A DNA stretch of 64,000 nt from Pullulanibacillus pueri (GCF_014639255.1 NZ_BMFV01000017.1:29500-93499), one strand, 5' to 3'. Positions 44,542 through 55,550 are shown, counted from the first letter of the stretch. Program-made: numbers and translations. The notes: generated by a model from the letters alone, not told the origin.

Positions 44542-44980
44542 CTTTCTTTCCATCTCCTTCTAGATGAATTTTATCTAATATATCTTGATGAAGTTTTAAA
44601 AGTAAGCTAATGTCTTCATCTTTCATATTTGCTAAACCAGAAAGACGTTCCTGAACATACTTTTTTGCTTGTTTACGCTTCTCCTCACCTAATGGCGTAA
44701 TACGCATCGTCAATGTTCTTCGGTCTTTTTCTGAACGCTCCCTCACAATAAGATCAGCCTTCACTAAGCGATCCACAATCCCACTCATTGTGCTATTGTT
44801 TGTTTGCATCATTTCTGCAAGTTCGCCAAGGCTAAGGTTGGGCTCTTTGGCTACCGCTGATAATACGAATAACTGGATACCTGTAATATCAAGCTCCTCC
44901 ACCTGCCCCAAGAGCCATAATGCATGATAAAGCTCACGGAAAGAACGTGTAATAACCTTAATTCTTTCAAAACCATCCAT
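44525..44980 (-). CDS. MarR-family transcriptional repressor
   Basis: This 151-residue winged-helix regulator has recognition helix NNSTMSGIVDRLVKADLI and wing RSEKDRRTLTMRIT, the hallmark of MarR. It overlaps the DHA2 transporter gene by 17 nt. Inverted repeats of TTCG/CGAA in its leader probably form its operator, so it would repress both itself and the transporter until a drug-like ligand binds. Confidence 0.93.
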   Translation of the reverse strand: MDGFERIKVITRSFRELYHALWLLGQVEELDITGIQLFVLSAVAKEPNLSLGELAEMMQTNNSTMSGIVDRLVKADLIVRERSEKDRRTLTMRITPLGEEKRKQAKKYVQERLSGLANMKDEDISLLLKLHQDILDKIHLEGDGKKDDESK

Positions 44981-45011
44981 AGATGCGTCTCCTCATAAAC
45001 AAACTAAATCA

Positions 45012-45038
45012 TTCGAACGAAAATAATTCGTATACGAA
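45012..45038. promoter_or_regulatory. Probable MarR operators (TTCG/CGAA inverted repeats)
   Basis: A perfect 12-bp palindrome TTCGTATACGAA (45027-45038) and a related TTCGAACGAA (45012-45021) lie between the promoter and the MarR gene. Both sit just downstream of the expected start of transcription. Confidence 0.6.
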
Positions 45039-45054
45039 ATGAAAAACATTATCT

Positions 45055-45082
45055 ATTATATGCCTTTTAGAGTTAATGTCAA
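45055..45082 (-). promoter_or_regulatory. Sigma-A promoter of the MarR/efflux operon
   Basis: On the minus strand TTGACA, 16 nt and TATAAT form a near-consensus promoter about 75-100 nt before the MarR start. Confidence 0.8.
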
Positions 45083-45203
45083 TAGAAAAGTACTAAGTGA
45101 AATTTGTGGTATTCCGATCTTTTTCGATTCCGTCATTGCACATTGCATGATCCATAGAGATGATCGCTTTCGGGGCGTGGATTACCATGGTTTGTTTTAG
45201 CAA

Positions 45204-45256
45204 CAAAAAAATAGCCCCCCTTGTGCTTTGCCAGGCCAAGTAGGAGGGGTCTATTT
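45204..45256 (-). terminator. Terminator after the small membrane gene at 45324
   Basis: On the minus strand AATAGACCCCTCC pairs with GGGGGGCTATT around an inner stem and is followed by seven T. The symmetry also allows some plus-strand action. Confidence 0.75.
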
Positions 45257-45323
45257 TCTGAAAAGAGCCTAATTCCTCTTGATGGGGTTAGGTCATTGCG
45301 TCCGATTGCTTATAACGATCTAT

Positions 45324-45533
45324 TTATCTGTGCTTTTCTTTTTGCAAATACGCAACAGCCTTTATCACATTTTCGATGACTGTTCCAAGCAATATGACTG
45401 CTATTATAAAATTTATCCAACGGAACCATCCATTAGTAAATATCCCCATGACAACTAGCCATACAGTAGCCAATAACCAAAAGAAAAAGCGAAACAATGG
45501 GTGAAGAAATAAACTTGTTATAAATTTTAACAT
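45324..45533 (-). CDS. Small two-helix membrane protein
   Basis: This 69-residue protein has two hydrophobic helices (about residues 12-31 and 37-58) and a charged C-terminus (QKEKHR). No family is recognised. The ribosome site is weak (AGGTTGTG), but a good terminator follows, and the codon pattern and membrane layout look real. Confidence 0.55.
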   Translation of the reverse strand: MLKFITSLFLHPLFRFFFWLLATVWLVVMGIFTNGWFRWINFIIAVILLGTVIENVIKAVAYLQKEKHR

Positions 45534-45653
45534 ATTTATGCATCACAACCTTTGAGTAAATCCACACAACCTGAATGATCAATTCTGCTCTTTACTACCA
45601 CCCACGTTTGTAAAAATAGTGATCAGTCGTTAATAGATCAGTCTTAGACTTCC

Positions 45654-45962
45654 TCAAAATGGAAGATCCTCGTCATCATACGAGTGTTCCAAATTCATCT
45701 GTTTTTCTTGTTTTATGGATTTTCTTTGTCTTTCATCACTATGAACTAGCTTAACTGTTAAAATCTTGCCGAACTTCTTCTCATATAGATCACGAATCCA
45801 TTCTTTTACAGGCGCTTTCCATTGCTGTTTAGGTGAAGGGATATTCTTAATTAAACTCTTTGGTGTCATCACCAACGCCTTAGCCATTTTTATATCAGCC
45901 ACATTCAAACGGCATCGTTTTTTTGCCTCTGCCCAAGCTTGTGAATGTCTATTCGCCGCCAT
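45654..45962 (-). CDS. Conserved small hypothetical protein
   Basis: This 102-residue, strongly basic protein starts MAANRHSQAWAEAKKRC. AAAGGAGG stands 7 nt before the ATG at 45962, which makes the longer reading to 46025 unlikely. It resembles small proteins that I recall from many Bacillus genomes without a known role. The C-terminus is acidic (YDDEDLPF). No domain can be named. Confidence 0.68.
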   Translation of the reverse strand: MAANRHSQAWAEAKKRCRLNVADIKMAKALVMTPKSLIKNIPSPKQQWKAPVKEWIRDLYEKKFGKILTVKLVHSDERQRKSIKQEKQMNLEHSYDDEDLPF

Positions 45963-46227
45963 CACATGTCCTCCTTTTACCCTTCTCGATTTAACAAAGT
46001 TAAATAATGTATTCGTTTCACACAACGTGATTTGACCAACATAAGTATCTATTATATCAAGCGACTACAGTGTCATAGATCAATTGTTGTATTTGTCCTC
46101 CAAATCAATAAGGCTGTTCGTTCCCTTTATTAATTTGTAAATGCCCATTATAATTTTACACACATCGGCAAGCAAAATATATATAATCGAGCCATTTAAG
46201 GACCACACGGAATCATTTAATACGAGA

Positions 46228-46707
46228 TCATCTAACCGACATGATTATAGTAGTCACAACTACTAAGAAGAAACCGATGAGGACATACCAAATGGGCGGA
46301 CTCGAGTGCCCACGTGCCTCTCTAACAAAGCACCCATTGACGTAGGCAAAACTCAGAACAATCTCAAGTTTAATCCAACTTATCAATATCTTTGAATGAC
46401 GATAAAAGGCATAAGCATTACTCTCTGATAACCGTTCTGGATAATTATGCTTTTCAGGATGTTTTTGCAAAAAGACCGTTGGAATATAGAGAGCCACTGT
46501 AATCAAGGGCATTATTAGACTTATCCATCTGCTTCCCCAGCCGTCCGGTTCGCCCTTTGCATTGTAATGAATGGGAATTGTATCAGGCATTTGAAATATT
46601 GCCTGAACTGTATAAACAATCATGCCAATGATGACGATACCGCAAATCAAATCATGCACTTTTTCAAGCCTTGAATTTGGAATGATGACTTTTGGACGGT
46701 GATTCAT
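46228..46707 (-). CDS. DUF1648 membrane protein
   Basis: This 159-residue protein has four hydrophobic helices and the DUF1648 motif MPDTIPIHYNAKGEPDGWG near residues 41-59. The same domain occurs at the N-terminus of SdpI-type immunity proteins, but here it stands alone. The role is unknown. It is in a group of small minus-strand membrane genes. Confidence 0.8.
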   Translation of the reverse strand: MNHRPKVIIPNSRLEKVHDLICGIVIIGMIVYTVQAIFQMPDTIPIHYNAKGEPDGWGSRWISLIMPLITVALYIPTVFLQKHPEKHNYPERLSESNAYAFYRHSKILISWIKLEIVLSFAYVNGCFVREARGHSSPPIWYVLIGFFLVVVTTIIMSVR

Positions 46708-46881
46708 AAACCTTTCCCTCCAGCATTAACCCTTTATAATTTTCCTCTTCCCCTCATATTAGCAGATACATTCACGCTACTCTTTTTATATCACTGTTTT
46801 TCGGCAATCCTTATTCAATGAAATGGCCCTTTTCTTCAAGATAGGAGCTAATTCTTCTTCCAGAATGAGAATGGCGCCCGT

Positions 46882-47109
46882 TTATTTGTTACTGCTACTT
46901 CTTAAATTTACAATTAGCCATACGACTTGAATAATTAAAGGAATTATAAATGCGACCAGCAAAACTATGAATGCAATAAATTTTGGTTCGGGGGTTTGAG
47001 TAACACCAGCGCCATCGACCTCTCTTGTCCAGACAATAATCGTGCTTACCGTAAAAAGGATAATCCAGATAATATTTGCGATCCACCAAAATATCCATCT
47101 ATTATTCAC
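46882..47109 (-). CDS. Small membrane protein, DUF3923-like
   Basis: This 75-residue protein has two membrane helices (about 8-28 and 45-67) separated by a short loop REVDGAGVTQTPEPK. The pattern matches the DUF3923 family found in Bacilli. There is no known function. Confidence 0.75.
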   Translation of the reverse strand: MNNRWIFWWIANIIWIILFTVSTIIVWTREVDGAGVTQTPEPKFIAFIVLLVAFIIPLIIQVVWLIVNLRSSSNK

Positions 47110-47294
47110 GTTATCATTCCTCCCGTTCCCCCATACTAAAATAATTTTTATGCAACAACCTGGCCCACAATCTGAACCTTTTAAAGAAAGATGCGCGCAA
47201 GGCTTATTCCATTAAAGCGCTCGTTTGCTTAAATTTTATTGCAAGGTTTTTGCTTTAACATGTTGACGCGATCCTTGTATCGAGGTTCTTGCTG

Positions 47295-47834
47295 CTATCT
47301 TAATTCTTTTTGAAAAACGATAAACTCGCAGGGAACAGCTAACATCTGCGCCAACCTTGGATACGAAGCATCAAAGGGCTCTGCATAAACCCGATGGTAG
47401 CCGATACGATTATACCAGTTTTCCAAAAATACTTTGGCCGGGTGAGGAAATTCCTGAGGTATTAACAGTTCGAGTTGCATCTTACGCATTTGTTCGTTTT
47501 GACACTTCTGTTCAGCAAAACGGACTAACTCACGTGCAATCCCGTTCCCCTGGTATGCTCCGTCCACAGCCAGCATTCCGAATTCTCCTGTTTCCCAGTC
47601 AATCCGTTGAATACGGACACATCCAACAATTTCCCCCATTGATCGAGCGACAGCAATCTCTCCTTTACTAGTGAACTTTGTCATTTCCTTCACTGTCGTA
47701 CGATCTGCCCCGTTCATCCAAATCCCTTCCTCCGATGCCGCAAATGAACGGTTAACGATGTTCGTCATGTGCTCCATATCTACTCTATTTGTACTCGCAT
47801 TACAAGGTAGCATTTGTATCTCGATTGGCTGCAT
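47295..47834 (-). CDS. GNAT-family acetyltransferase
   Basis: This 179-residue protein has an acetyl-CoA binding motif, GAYQGNGIARELV, at about residues 92-104 and a following beta-helix pattern (LENWYNRIGYHRV). The substrate is unknown. It stands alone on the minus strand with GAAGGAAG upstream of the ATG. Confidence 0.88.
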   Translation of the reverse strand: MQPIEIQMLPCNASTNRVDMEHMTNIVNRSFAASEEGIWMNGADRTTVKEMTKFTSKGEIAVARSMGEIVGCVRIQRIDWETGEFGMLAVDGAYQGNGIARELVRFAEQKCQNEQMRKMQLELLIPQEFPHPAKVFLENWYNRIGYHRVYAEPFDASYPRLAQMLAVPCEFIVFQKELR

Positions 47835-48076
47835 AATAAGTGCACTTCCTTCTTTCTATTGAACTTATAGAGCTTCAGAAATCTATGCAGCATGTGACTG
47901 CATAGTTTAGAAAATCCTCCTGAAAATTGTATAAACATCTTTACATTACAGAATAAAGAATACCTCTGAATACCGTCAAAATCATTTTACATTTTTGGAT
48001 ATCATCAACTCTTAATGCAATAAGTTAAAGGGGCACTTATAAAAGCTGACGTCATAAATAAAGGTTCAAGAACACA
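47835..48076. other. Intergenic stretch between the GNAT gene and a palindromic repeat
   Basis: This AT-rich DNA is without a credible gene or terminator. It presumably contains the GNAT promoter on the minus strand. Confidence 0.4.
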
Positions 48077-48196
48077 AAGTGAAAAATAGCGAGACTCCTG
48101 CGGGAATAGCAAGCCAGGCAAGACCCCGCAGGACACAAAAGGATAAGTCCGAGGAGGCTTGCGGTTTGCCCGCGGAAAGCGAGTTATTTTTCACTT
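48077..48196. repeat. Palindromic intergenic repeat (about 120 bp)
   Basis: The outer arms AAGTGAAAAATA and TATTTTTCACTT are inverse. The next parts GCGAGACTCCTGCGG and CCGCAGGA also pair, as do GGCTTGCGG and CCAGGCAAG. This is the general form of an interspersed palindromic repeat seen in many Bacillus genomes. It has no coding potential. Confidence 0.75.
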
Positions 48197-48363
48197 AACC
48201 AAAACAGCATTGTAAATTGTCTTCAAACCCCAACATATATAATAGAGCCTAAATAAAAAACTTCTCTTCCAACCTTTCTTTTCCTAATTTAATAATTGAA
48301 AATTTTTTCTTTTTATGCCTATAGTTAAGCTAGCTCATCAAACAACAAAAAGGAGTGGAACTT

Positions 48364-49635
48364 ATGGATGTGAAAAGAAATTGGGCTGGGAATTTTCAAT
48401 ATAGTACAACTCATTGGCACGAGCCAGAATCTGTTGAAGAGGTTCAAGAACTGGTTTCAAAGTTAAAAAAGCTACGAGTGGTCGGCACGCGTCACTCCTT
48501 TAACAGCATCGCAGATTCAAATGAAAATATCGTCTCCTTGCAAAAGCTGAACAAGGTCTTAGCTATTAACCACGAAAAGAAAACCGTCACCGTAGAAGCA
48601 GGTATCAAATATGGTGACCTTTGTCATGCGCTTCAGCAACAAGGCTACGCCTTACATAATCTTGCTTCCCTTCCACATATCTCAGTAGCTGGTGCTTGTG
48701 CAACAGCGACACACGGTTCAGGAAATAGCAATCAAAATTTAGCCGCAGCGGTACGCGCGATGGAAGTGGTCACTGCCGATGGCAACCTTGTCACCTTTTC
48801 AAAGGAAAAATCGGAAGAAGAATTACAGGGTGCAGTCGTTGGACTAGGAGGACTCGGTGTCGTCACAAAGCTTACTCTTGATATCCAACCCAGTTTCCAA
48901 ATGCGACAGGACGTTTACGAAAATCTCCCCCTTGCCCCACTTGAACATCATTTTGATGCCATTTTTTCCAGTGCCTATAGCGTCAGTCTGTTTACAGATT
49001 GGCAGGATGGCACATTCAATCAAGTGTGGCTAAAAAGTAAACTGACAGAAGACCAGCCCTTTTCATTGGGAGAGGACTTTTACGGAGCAAAGAGAGCAAA
49101 GGAACATCGCCATCCTGTAGCAGGTGTTGGAGCAGAGAATTGTACGGCGCAGCTCGGTAAGCCCGGAAATTGGCTTGATCGCATGCCTCACTTTCGCATG
49201 GAGTTTACCCCAAGTAAAGGTCAAGAACTGCAAAGTGAATATATTATGCCACGAGAATATACCTATGACGCCCTTTGTGCAATCAATGAAATCCGTGAAC
49301 ATATCGCACCACTGTTGTTTACATCCGAAGTGCGGACGATCGCCCAAGACGAGCTTTGGCTCAGTCCCTCCTATAAGCAGGATTCCGTTGCCATCCACTT
49401 TACGTGGAAGGATCAATGGGACGATGTTAAGAAGGTCCTTCCACTCATTGAGACTCAGCTTGAACCCTTTCAAGCCAAGCCACACTGGGGGAAGGTGTTC
49501 ACTACCTCGCCTGTAAAAATACAAGCTCACTACGAAAAAATGCCGGCATTTCAACAATTGCTTCAGAAGTATGATCCGAATGGCAAGTTTCGCAATCATT
49601 TTTTGGATCAATACATATTTAATGAAGGAAAGTGA
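48364..49635 (+). CDS. FAD-dependent alditol/lactone oxidase family protein
   Basis: This 423-residue flavoprotein has an N-terminal FAD-binding PCMH domain with VVGTRHSFNSIAD, whose His is the covalent FAD attachment site in alditol and gulonolactone oxidases, and CATATHGSG. A C-terminal ALO domain follows (ending FRNHFLD). Size and motifs fit AldO/xylitol oxidase-type enzymes, which oxidise sugar alcohols to aldoses with peroxide release. The start is ATG 48364 behind AAGGAG; a GTG at 48355 overlaps that site. A dead paralogue lies at 41877. Confidence 0.9.
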   Translation: MDVKRNWAGNFQYSTTHWHEPESVEEVQELVSKLKKLRVVGTRHSFNSIADSNENIVSLQKLNKVLAINHEKKTVTVEAGIKYGDLCHALQQQGYALHNLASLPHISVAGACATATHGSGNSNQNLAAAVRAMEVVTADGNLVTFSKEKSEEELQGAVVGLGGLGVVTKLTLDIQPSFQMRQDVYENLPLAPLEHHFDAIFSSAYSVSLFTDWQDGTFNQVWLKSKLTEDQPFSLGEDFYGAKRAKEHRHPVAGVGAENCTAQLGKPGNWLDRMPHFRMEFTPSKGQELQSEYIMPREYTYDALCAINEIREHIAPLLFTSEVRTIAQDELWLSPSYKQDSVAIHFTWKDQWDDVKKVLPLIETQLEPFQAKPHWGKVFTTSPVKIQAHYEKMPAFQQLLQKYDPNGKFRNHFLDQYIFNEGK

Positions 49636-49776
49636 AAGCGCTGTGCCCATTAGGAGATAAGGGCTTAGTGCTGAAGCAAAAAGTTATTGGCTGAATCTTT
49701 TACATTTTACTAATATAATACTTTAACACTATTATCTTCCTTTGCTAGAATGGATAAGGTGAAAGGAGTTATAGAA

Positions 49777-50742
49777 TTGAAACTTTTTAGCTTTTTCATT
49801 TTATCCGCGGTTCTATTGTTCTCATTATCAGCTTGTGACTCTTCTTCGGAAAAGTCAGCAACAAAAAGCCAAGTGCAACCTGAACCCTCTAGCGAAACGA
49901 AAAAGAGTGTAAGCAATGAATCATCAGGAGCAGCCCCGTCTCCTAAGTCTGACAGTCCAACTAACACAAAGCGTTCATCTGAGAATAGCACGCCTTCCCC
50001 ACAGGAGACACAATCTTCAAGTACAGAGACAAAGCGTGCGAGCAAAAATAACGAGAGTGGAGAATTTTTCTATGGTGAGTGGCAAATTAAAAAAGTGATC
50101 GCGTATGGTGCTGCAGGCAGCTATAGCAGCGAGGACATCGATACTTTAACCGGTCAACACTTAACATTTTCAAAGGATTACGCCACGTGCTTCGCGGACA
50201 AAATTGAAGATATGGATAAGACAATCACTCACCCTGTCTACAAAAAAAGAGTGATCGCCAAAGACGCCTTTCCAGCGAATTATCGAGTAACCTTGGATCA
50301 ACTCGGCATTAATAGAGACTCAGTGACAGAGCTTGATGCCACTGAGTCAAACGGGAATTGCACCGTCACCTTTATTACACCTGACAGCCATAAACTTATT
50401 CTATTTGGTGGCGGTACATTTTTTGAATTAGATAAAGTGTCAAATGAAAATAATCCCACAACTTCTGATGAAGATACCCAGAATCAAGCTGCCATCGAAG
50501 AAGACCATCAAAATAAGGCGGTCTCCTTGGTTAAAGATTATTTACGTCATAAAAATGAGTTAGAAGAAGACGAGAATCACTTTGTACAATTCGAAGAGAC
50601 TTACAATGCCTACTATATTGTAAGATATTCCACCTTATCCTCAGGTCACTCTTCTACCAATGGACGCTATGCAGTAGATATAAATAAGGGAAAAGTGATA
50701 GACATCAGTGATACTACAGATTTGGACTTTTTAGGACAATGA
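49777..50742 (+). CDS. Lipoprotein of unknown function
   Basis: This 321-residue protein starts at TTG 49777 behind AAAGGAG. The signal peptide MKLFSFFILSAVLLFSLSAC ends in the lipobox LSAC, so it should be lipid-anchored outside the membrane. A long Ser/Thr/Lys/Glu-rich linker (about residues 22-95) leads to a folded domain (about 96-220) and a second C-terminal domain (about 245-321). No family is recognised. Confidence 0.82.
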   Translation: MKLFSFFILSAVLLFSLSACDSSSEKSATKSQVQPEPSSETKKSVSNESSGAAPSPKSDSPTNTKRSSENSTPSPQETQSSSTETKRASKNNESGEFFYGEWQIKKVIAYGAAGSYSSEDIDTLTGQHLTFSKDYATCFADKIEDMDKTITHPVYKKRVIAKDAFPANYRVTLDQLGINRDSVTELDATESNGNCTVTFITPDSHKLILFGGGTFFELDKVSNENNPTTSDEDTQNQAAIEEDHQNKAVSLVKDYLRHKNELEEDENHFVQFEETYNAYYIVRYSTLSSGHSSTNGRYAVDINKGKVIDISDTTDLDFLGQ

Positions 50743-50777
50743 AGGATTAAATTTTTTTAGGTTAAACCATTGCATTA

Positions 50778-50828
50778 AGAGGGTCACATAAAGGAGATAT
50801 GTCTCTTTTGTGTGGCCCTGAGCTTTTG
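50778..50828 (+). terminator. Probable terminator after the lipoprotein gene
   Basis: A long stem GGGTCACA...TGTGTGGCCC, with an inner stem AAAGGAGA/TCTCTTT, is followed by TGAGCTTTT. The T-run is short. Confidence 0.6.
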
Positions 50829-51015
50829 TAATACAAGATGAATATACTTGAATAAAACTACAGCGATAGTTCCTTTCAGGGAGTGCAACTACACGAATTA
50901 AATAGACAAGCAAATTTGCTGGTAATAAGATAAATTAATCTTACTGCACGAGGAGAAATATTCATATATTCGGTGATTCGCCACTTCAGCAATGGACCTA
51001 TTACTCTTCATTCAT

Positions 51016-51366
51016 CTACAAATGGCTAAGAATATTAACAAGCTTTCCGAATGGATCCCTTACATAAAAACGCCGCACTCCCCACGGTTCTTCTACAGGA
51101 CCATACTCGATGGGAATCCCCGCTTCCTTTACACGCGTTAATGCACTGTCTAGATCATCTACTTCAATGGATAGGTCTGGCACCGGTGTCCCCGAACCTC
51201 CCTCTGAAAGAAAACTAATTTGCGTGTCCATTTTCTCACGGGAACCGTAAGTTGAAATAAATCCCATATCCATCAGTTGATCGAGTTCAAGCACCTCCTT
51301 ATAAAAGCGCGTTGCTTTAGAAATGTCCTGCGTCTCAATATTGGCGACAATTCGTTTGACCTTCAT
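51016..51366 (-). CDS. VOC-family (glyoxalase/bleomycin-resistance fold) protein
   Basis: This 116-residue protein with the paired beta-alpha-beta-beta-beta fold starts MKVKRIVANIETQDISKATR and ends with VRRFYVRDPFGKLVNIL. The start is ATG 51366, with GGAG 9 nt upstream. Family members bind metals and act as lyases, dioxygenases or drug-binding proteins, and the substrate cannot be read from the sequence. Confidence 0.85.
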   Translation of the reverse strand: MKVKRIVANIETQDISKATRFYKEVLELDQLMDMGFISTYGSREKMDTQISFLSEGGSGTPVPDLSIEVDDLDSALTRVKEAGIPIEYGPVEEPWGVRRFYVRDPFGKLVNILSHL

Positions 51367-51596
51367 CCTTACCCACTCCAAAGTTTTTAATGTCAATTTT
51401 AATTTAAGCAAAATGGCCCATTACCAGCAATGCTCACGCCTAGAAGTTAGAGCGTAAGGTATATCATCTTAAAAACGGGGATTCCCTTCTTACTTCTGCT
51501 TATACCCCGCAAGTAATCTCCAAATTTTAATCGCTGCTTAAAACAACAGTTCCGAACAATTAAGACGACTATTATCGGGTAGTCGGACTTACACTA

Positions 51597-51947
51597 TTAT
51601 TTCCGCAAAATCTTCTCCATAGCTTTTCCCCTTGCTAATTCATCGATCAGCTTATCCAAATAGCGAATTTCCCGCATCGTTGGTTCTTCAATGTCTTCCA
51701 CCCTGACACCACAGATCACACCTTTGATCAAAGTCCGTGAAGGATTCATCTGAGGCGCTTCCGCGAAAAAGGTCTCAAAATCTGTCTGTTTTTCCAATTG
51801 CCCTTCTAACTCTTCCTGGTTGTAGCCTGTTAACCAACCAATGATTTCATCGACTTCTGCTTTTGTACGTCCTTTTTTCTCCGCCTTCGCAACATAATGG
51901 GGATAGACACTTGCGACACTCATTGTATAGATCTTATGTTTGGCCAT
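51597..51947 (-). CDS. DUF2200 family protein
   Basis: This 116-residue protein starts [21 protein letters not shown], a signature I associate with DUF2200 proteins, and includes [14 protein letters not shown]. The size is normal for the family. The function is unknown. It is monocistronic on the minus strand with GAGGGAGG before the ATG. Confidence 0.85.
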   Translation of the reverse strand: MAKHKIYTMSVASVYPHYVAKAEKKGRTKAEVDEIIGWLTGYNQEELEGQLEKQTDFETFFAEAPQMNPSRTLIKGVICGVRVEDIEEPTMREIRYLDKLIDELARGKAMEKILRK

Positions 51948-52146
51948 GATACATCCTCCCTCGTTTTCTTAAGTTTATCATATATGAATACTAAGATTGT
52001 CTTCTCAGTTGTCCTCTTCTTATTTAAACAGATGTCCAAGCGTATTCTTGAATAACTATATCTTGGACAGCCATAGTTCCCCAAGCATCCATAACTTGTA
52101 GTGGCTATAACGAAGATCTCTGAACCTTTGGCATAACTATACATAA

Positions 52147-52190
52147 TAAAAAGGCCTTCCACCAAGTTTAATACTCGATGAAAGACCTTT
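52147..52190 (-). terminator. Terminator of the groES-groEL operon
   Basis: On the minus strand AAAGGTCTTTCATCGAG pairs with CTTGGTGGAAGGCCTTT and runs into TTTTT. It lies about 65 nt after the groEL stop. Confidence 0.85.
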
Positions 52191-52253
52191 ATTTGAAACA
52201 TGTTACTCCCTAGCGTTAGGGATCGGGTTAATATCAGGGGATGAAGCGGTTGA

Positions 52254-53885
<1,632 letters not shown>

Positions 53886-53926
53886 TTAGACAAGCCCTCC
53901 TTAGTTATGTAGAGTGTGAACTCCTC

Positions 53927-54211
53927 TTACTCAACAATTGCCAAAACATCATCTTGACGAAGGATCAGATATTCTTTTCCTTCATACTTTACTTCTGTTC
54001 CTGCATATTTTGAAAAGATAACACGGTTGCCTGTTGCAACATCTAGCGCAATGCGTTCACCATTATCAGTGACCTTACCGCTACCTACTGCAACGACATG
54101 GCCTTCTTGAGGCTTTTCTTTAGCCGAATCTGGTAAAACGATACCGCTGGCCGTTTTTTCTTCTTGTTCAACGAGTTCGATGATAATACGATCACCTAGT
54201 GGCTTTAACAA
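53927..54211 (-). CDS. groES: Co-chaperonin GroES (Hsp10)
   Basis: This 94-residue lid protein has the N-terminal [11 protein letters not shown], the mobile loop [14 protein letters not shown] and [19 protein letters not shown]. It forms a heptamer capping GroEL. It is the first gene of the operon, 41 nt before groEL. Confidence 0.99.
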   Translation of the reverse strand: MLKPLGDRIIIELVEQEEKTASGIVLPDSAKEKPQEGHVVAVGSGKVTDNGERIALDVATGNRVIFSKYAGTEVKYEGKEYLILRQDDVLAIVE

Positions 54212-54245
54212 TGGAAAACCCTCCTTGATTGGAAAAGATTTATTG

Positions 54246-54272
54246 TTAGCACTCGACTCTAGTGAGTGCTAA
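54246..54272. promoter_or_regulatory. CIRCE element (HrcA operator)
   Basis: TTAGCACTC, 9 nt and GAGTGCTAA form a perfect CIRCE inverted repeat between the promoter and groES. Confidence 0.97.
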
Positions 54273-54283
54273 TTCCAGTTAAT

Positions 54284-54312
54284 ATATTAATCAATCTATC
54301 GCATTTTTGCAA
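54284..54312 (-). promoter_or_regulatory. Sigma-A promoter of groES-groEL
   Basis: On the minus strand TTGCAA, 17 nt and TAATAT precede the CIRCE element by 11 nt. Confidence 0.75.
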
Positions 54313-54662
54313 GTAAAATCCTCTATTTTTTGCCGAAAATCGCAAAAATATTTTTCAGTCCATTCGATATGATACAATGAAGCATGAATAGCAGGCTCAA
54401 GGAATATAACCTAATAACTAGTCCAATAAGGAAAACGCGGTTCCATCAAGTCCTAGTCCTAATCACAGAAGGAGTTTTACCGAAACCTTGCCCCCTGCTT
54501 TGGCGTATATGTAAAAAAACGTGTTAAAGGGTAAGCTTTGAAAAAGTCGCGAGTTGATTGCAAGGAATCGCTCCTCCTCACTCTTGGAAATGCGGGGCAC
54601 TTCTTTGCCATTTCTGAGGACTTAATAACACTATATTTTACGACAAAAAGGAGTTATCGATT
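54313..54662. other. Intergenic region between groES promoter and ydiL
   Basis: About 350 nt without a credible gene. An imperfect stem GAAAT...ATTTC with GGCA/TGCC at about 54587-54617 is present but has no T-run. The ydiL promoter is presumably here. I see no riboswitch or tRNA. Confidence 0.4.
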
Positions 54663-55361
54663 TTGACCAAAAGATACTGGTGGATTATTATCACCTACAT
54701 AGTATGCCAGCTCTCAGGTTTAATTTTGGGCACACCTTTACTGAACTTCATACCTATTGAACAGAGGAGTGGCGCTTGGGTGGTCTTTAGTTTTCTCGTC
54801 ACCTTAATCATCACCCTACTGCTTTTACTTCCAGAAAGAAAAATGCACAAAAATATCAAAAGAGCCAATACTACCGAGACCATTACTTGGGCCATTGCTG
54901 GAATCTTTCTCATCTATATCACACAAGTGGTGGCCAGTGTCATTGACGTCAGCCTATTAGGTGAACCGCCTAAATCGGAAAATACTGAGCAGATCATGGA
55001 TCTTGTGCGGATTACCCCGTTTGCTGCTTTTGTCGTCGCGATTGTTGGTCCGATACTTGAAGAAATCATCTTTCGGAAAATTATTTTTGGTTGGATCTCT
55101 AAAAAAACAAATGTTTGGATTGGAGCAATCATTAGTGCTTTGCTTTTCGCACTCCTGCACATGGATAAACACATCATTATCTATGGTGGCATCGGGTGTA
55201 CACTTGCTTTTCTTTATGTCAAGACCAAACGGATTATCGTCCCGATTATCGCGCATTGTTCCTTAAATACCTTCGCCTTAATCATGACGTTTACTCCTGC
55301 GATTCAAGACCTGTTAGAAAAGCAGCAACAGACCGTTCACTTTCTTAGAGGGTTACTGTGA
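54663..55361 (+). CDS. ydiL: CPBP-family intramembrane protease (YdiL-like)
   Basis: This 232-residue membrane protein has about seven helices and the CPBP/CAAX-protease motifs: EEIIFR (Glu-Glu-x3-Arg), FALLHMDKH and AHCSLNTF. A homologue sits beside groES in B. subtilis (ydiL). The start is TTG behind AAGGAG. It is divergent from groES and coupled to the small gene after it. Confidence 0.9.
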   Translation: MTKRYWWIIITYIVCQLSGLILGTPLLNFIPIEQRSGAWVVFSFLVTLIITLLLLLPERKMHKNIKRANTTETITWAIAGIFLIYITQVVASVIDVSLLGEPPKSENTEQIMDLVRITPFAAFVVAIVGPILEEIIFRKIIFGWISKKTNVWIGAIISALLFALLHMDKHIIIYGGIGCTLAFLYVKTKRIIVPIIAHCSLNTFALIMTFTPAIQDLLEKQQQTVHFLRGLL

Positions 55362-55540
55362 AACTAAATATGACGAGCGTTGTTTATCTTCTATTGGGAA
55401 TCACCTTTATCGCGGCGGCTGTTCATACTTCCGCTGAGACGCTTTGGAACCTCCCAACGCTCCTTTTTATAGGCATTGCGGCTTTTGATATTAAGGTCGG
55501 GCTAAGCGCCCTCTTTCAATCCAAGCATCAACAAAAGTAG
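55358..55540 (+). CDS. ydiK: Small membrane protein YdiK
   Basis: This 60-residue protein has two hydrophobic helices and starts at GTG 55358, overlapping the ydiL stop by 4 nt. The position and size match B. subtilis YdiK (DUF4305). The role is unknown. Confidence 0.8.
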   Translation: MKLNMTSVVYLLLGITFIAAAVHTSAETLWNLPTLLFIGIAAFDIKVGLSALFQSKHQQK

Positions 55541-55550
55541 TGAAAATAAA

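Noticed and set aside
51920..52201. 93-residue reading frame before groEL's end
   Set aside because: It begins inside the groEL terminator region, overlaps the DUF2200 start and has no ribosome site.
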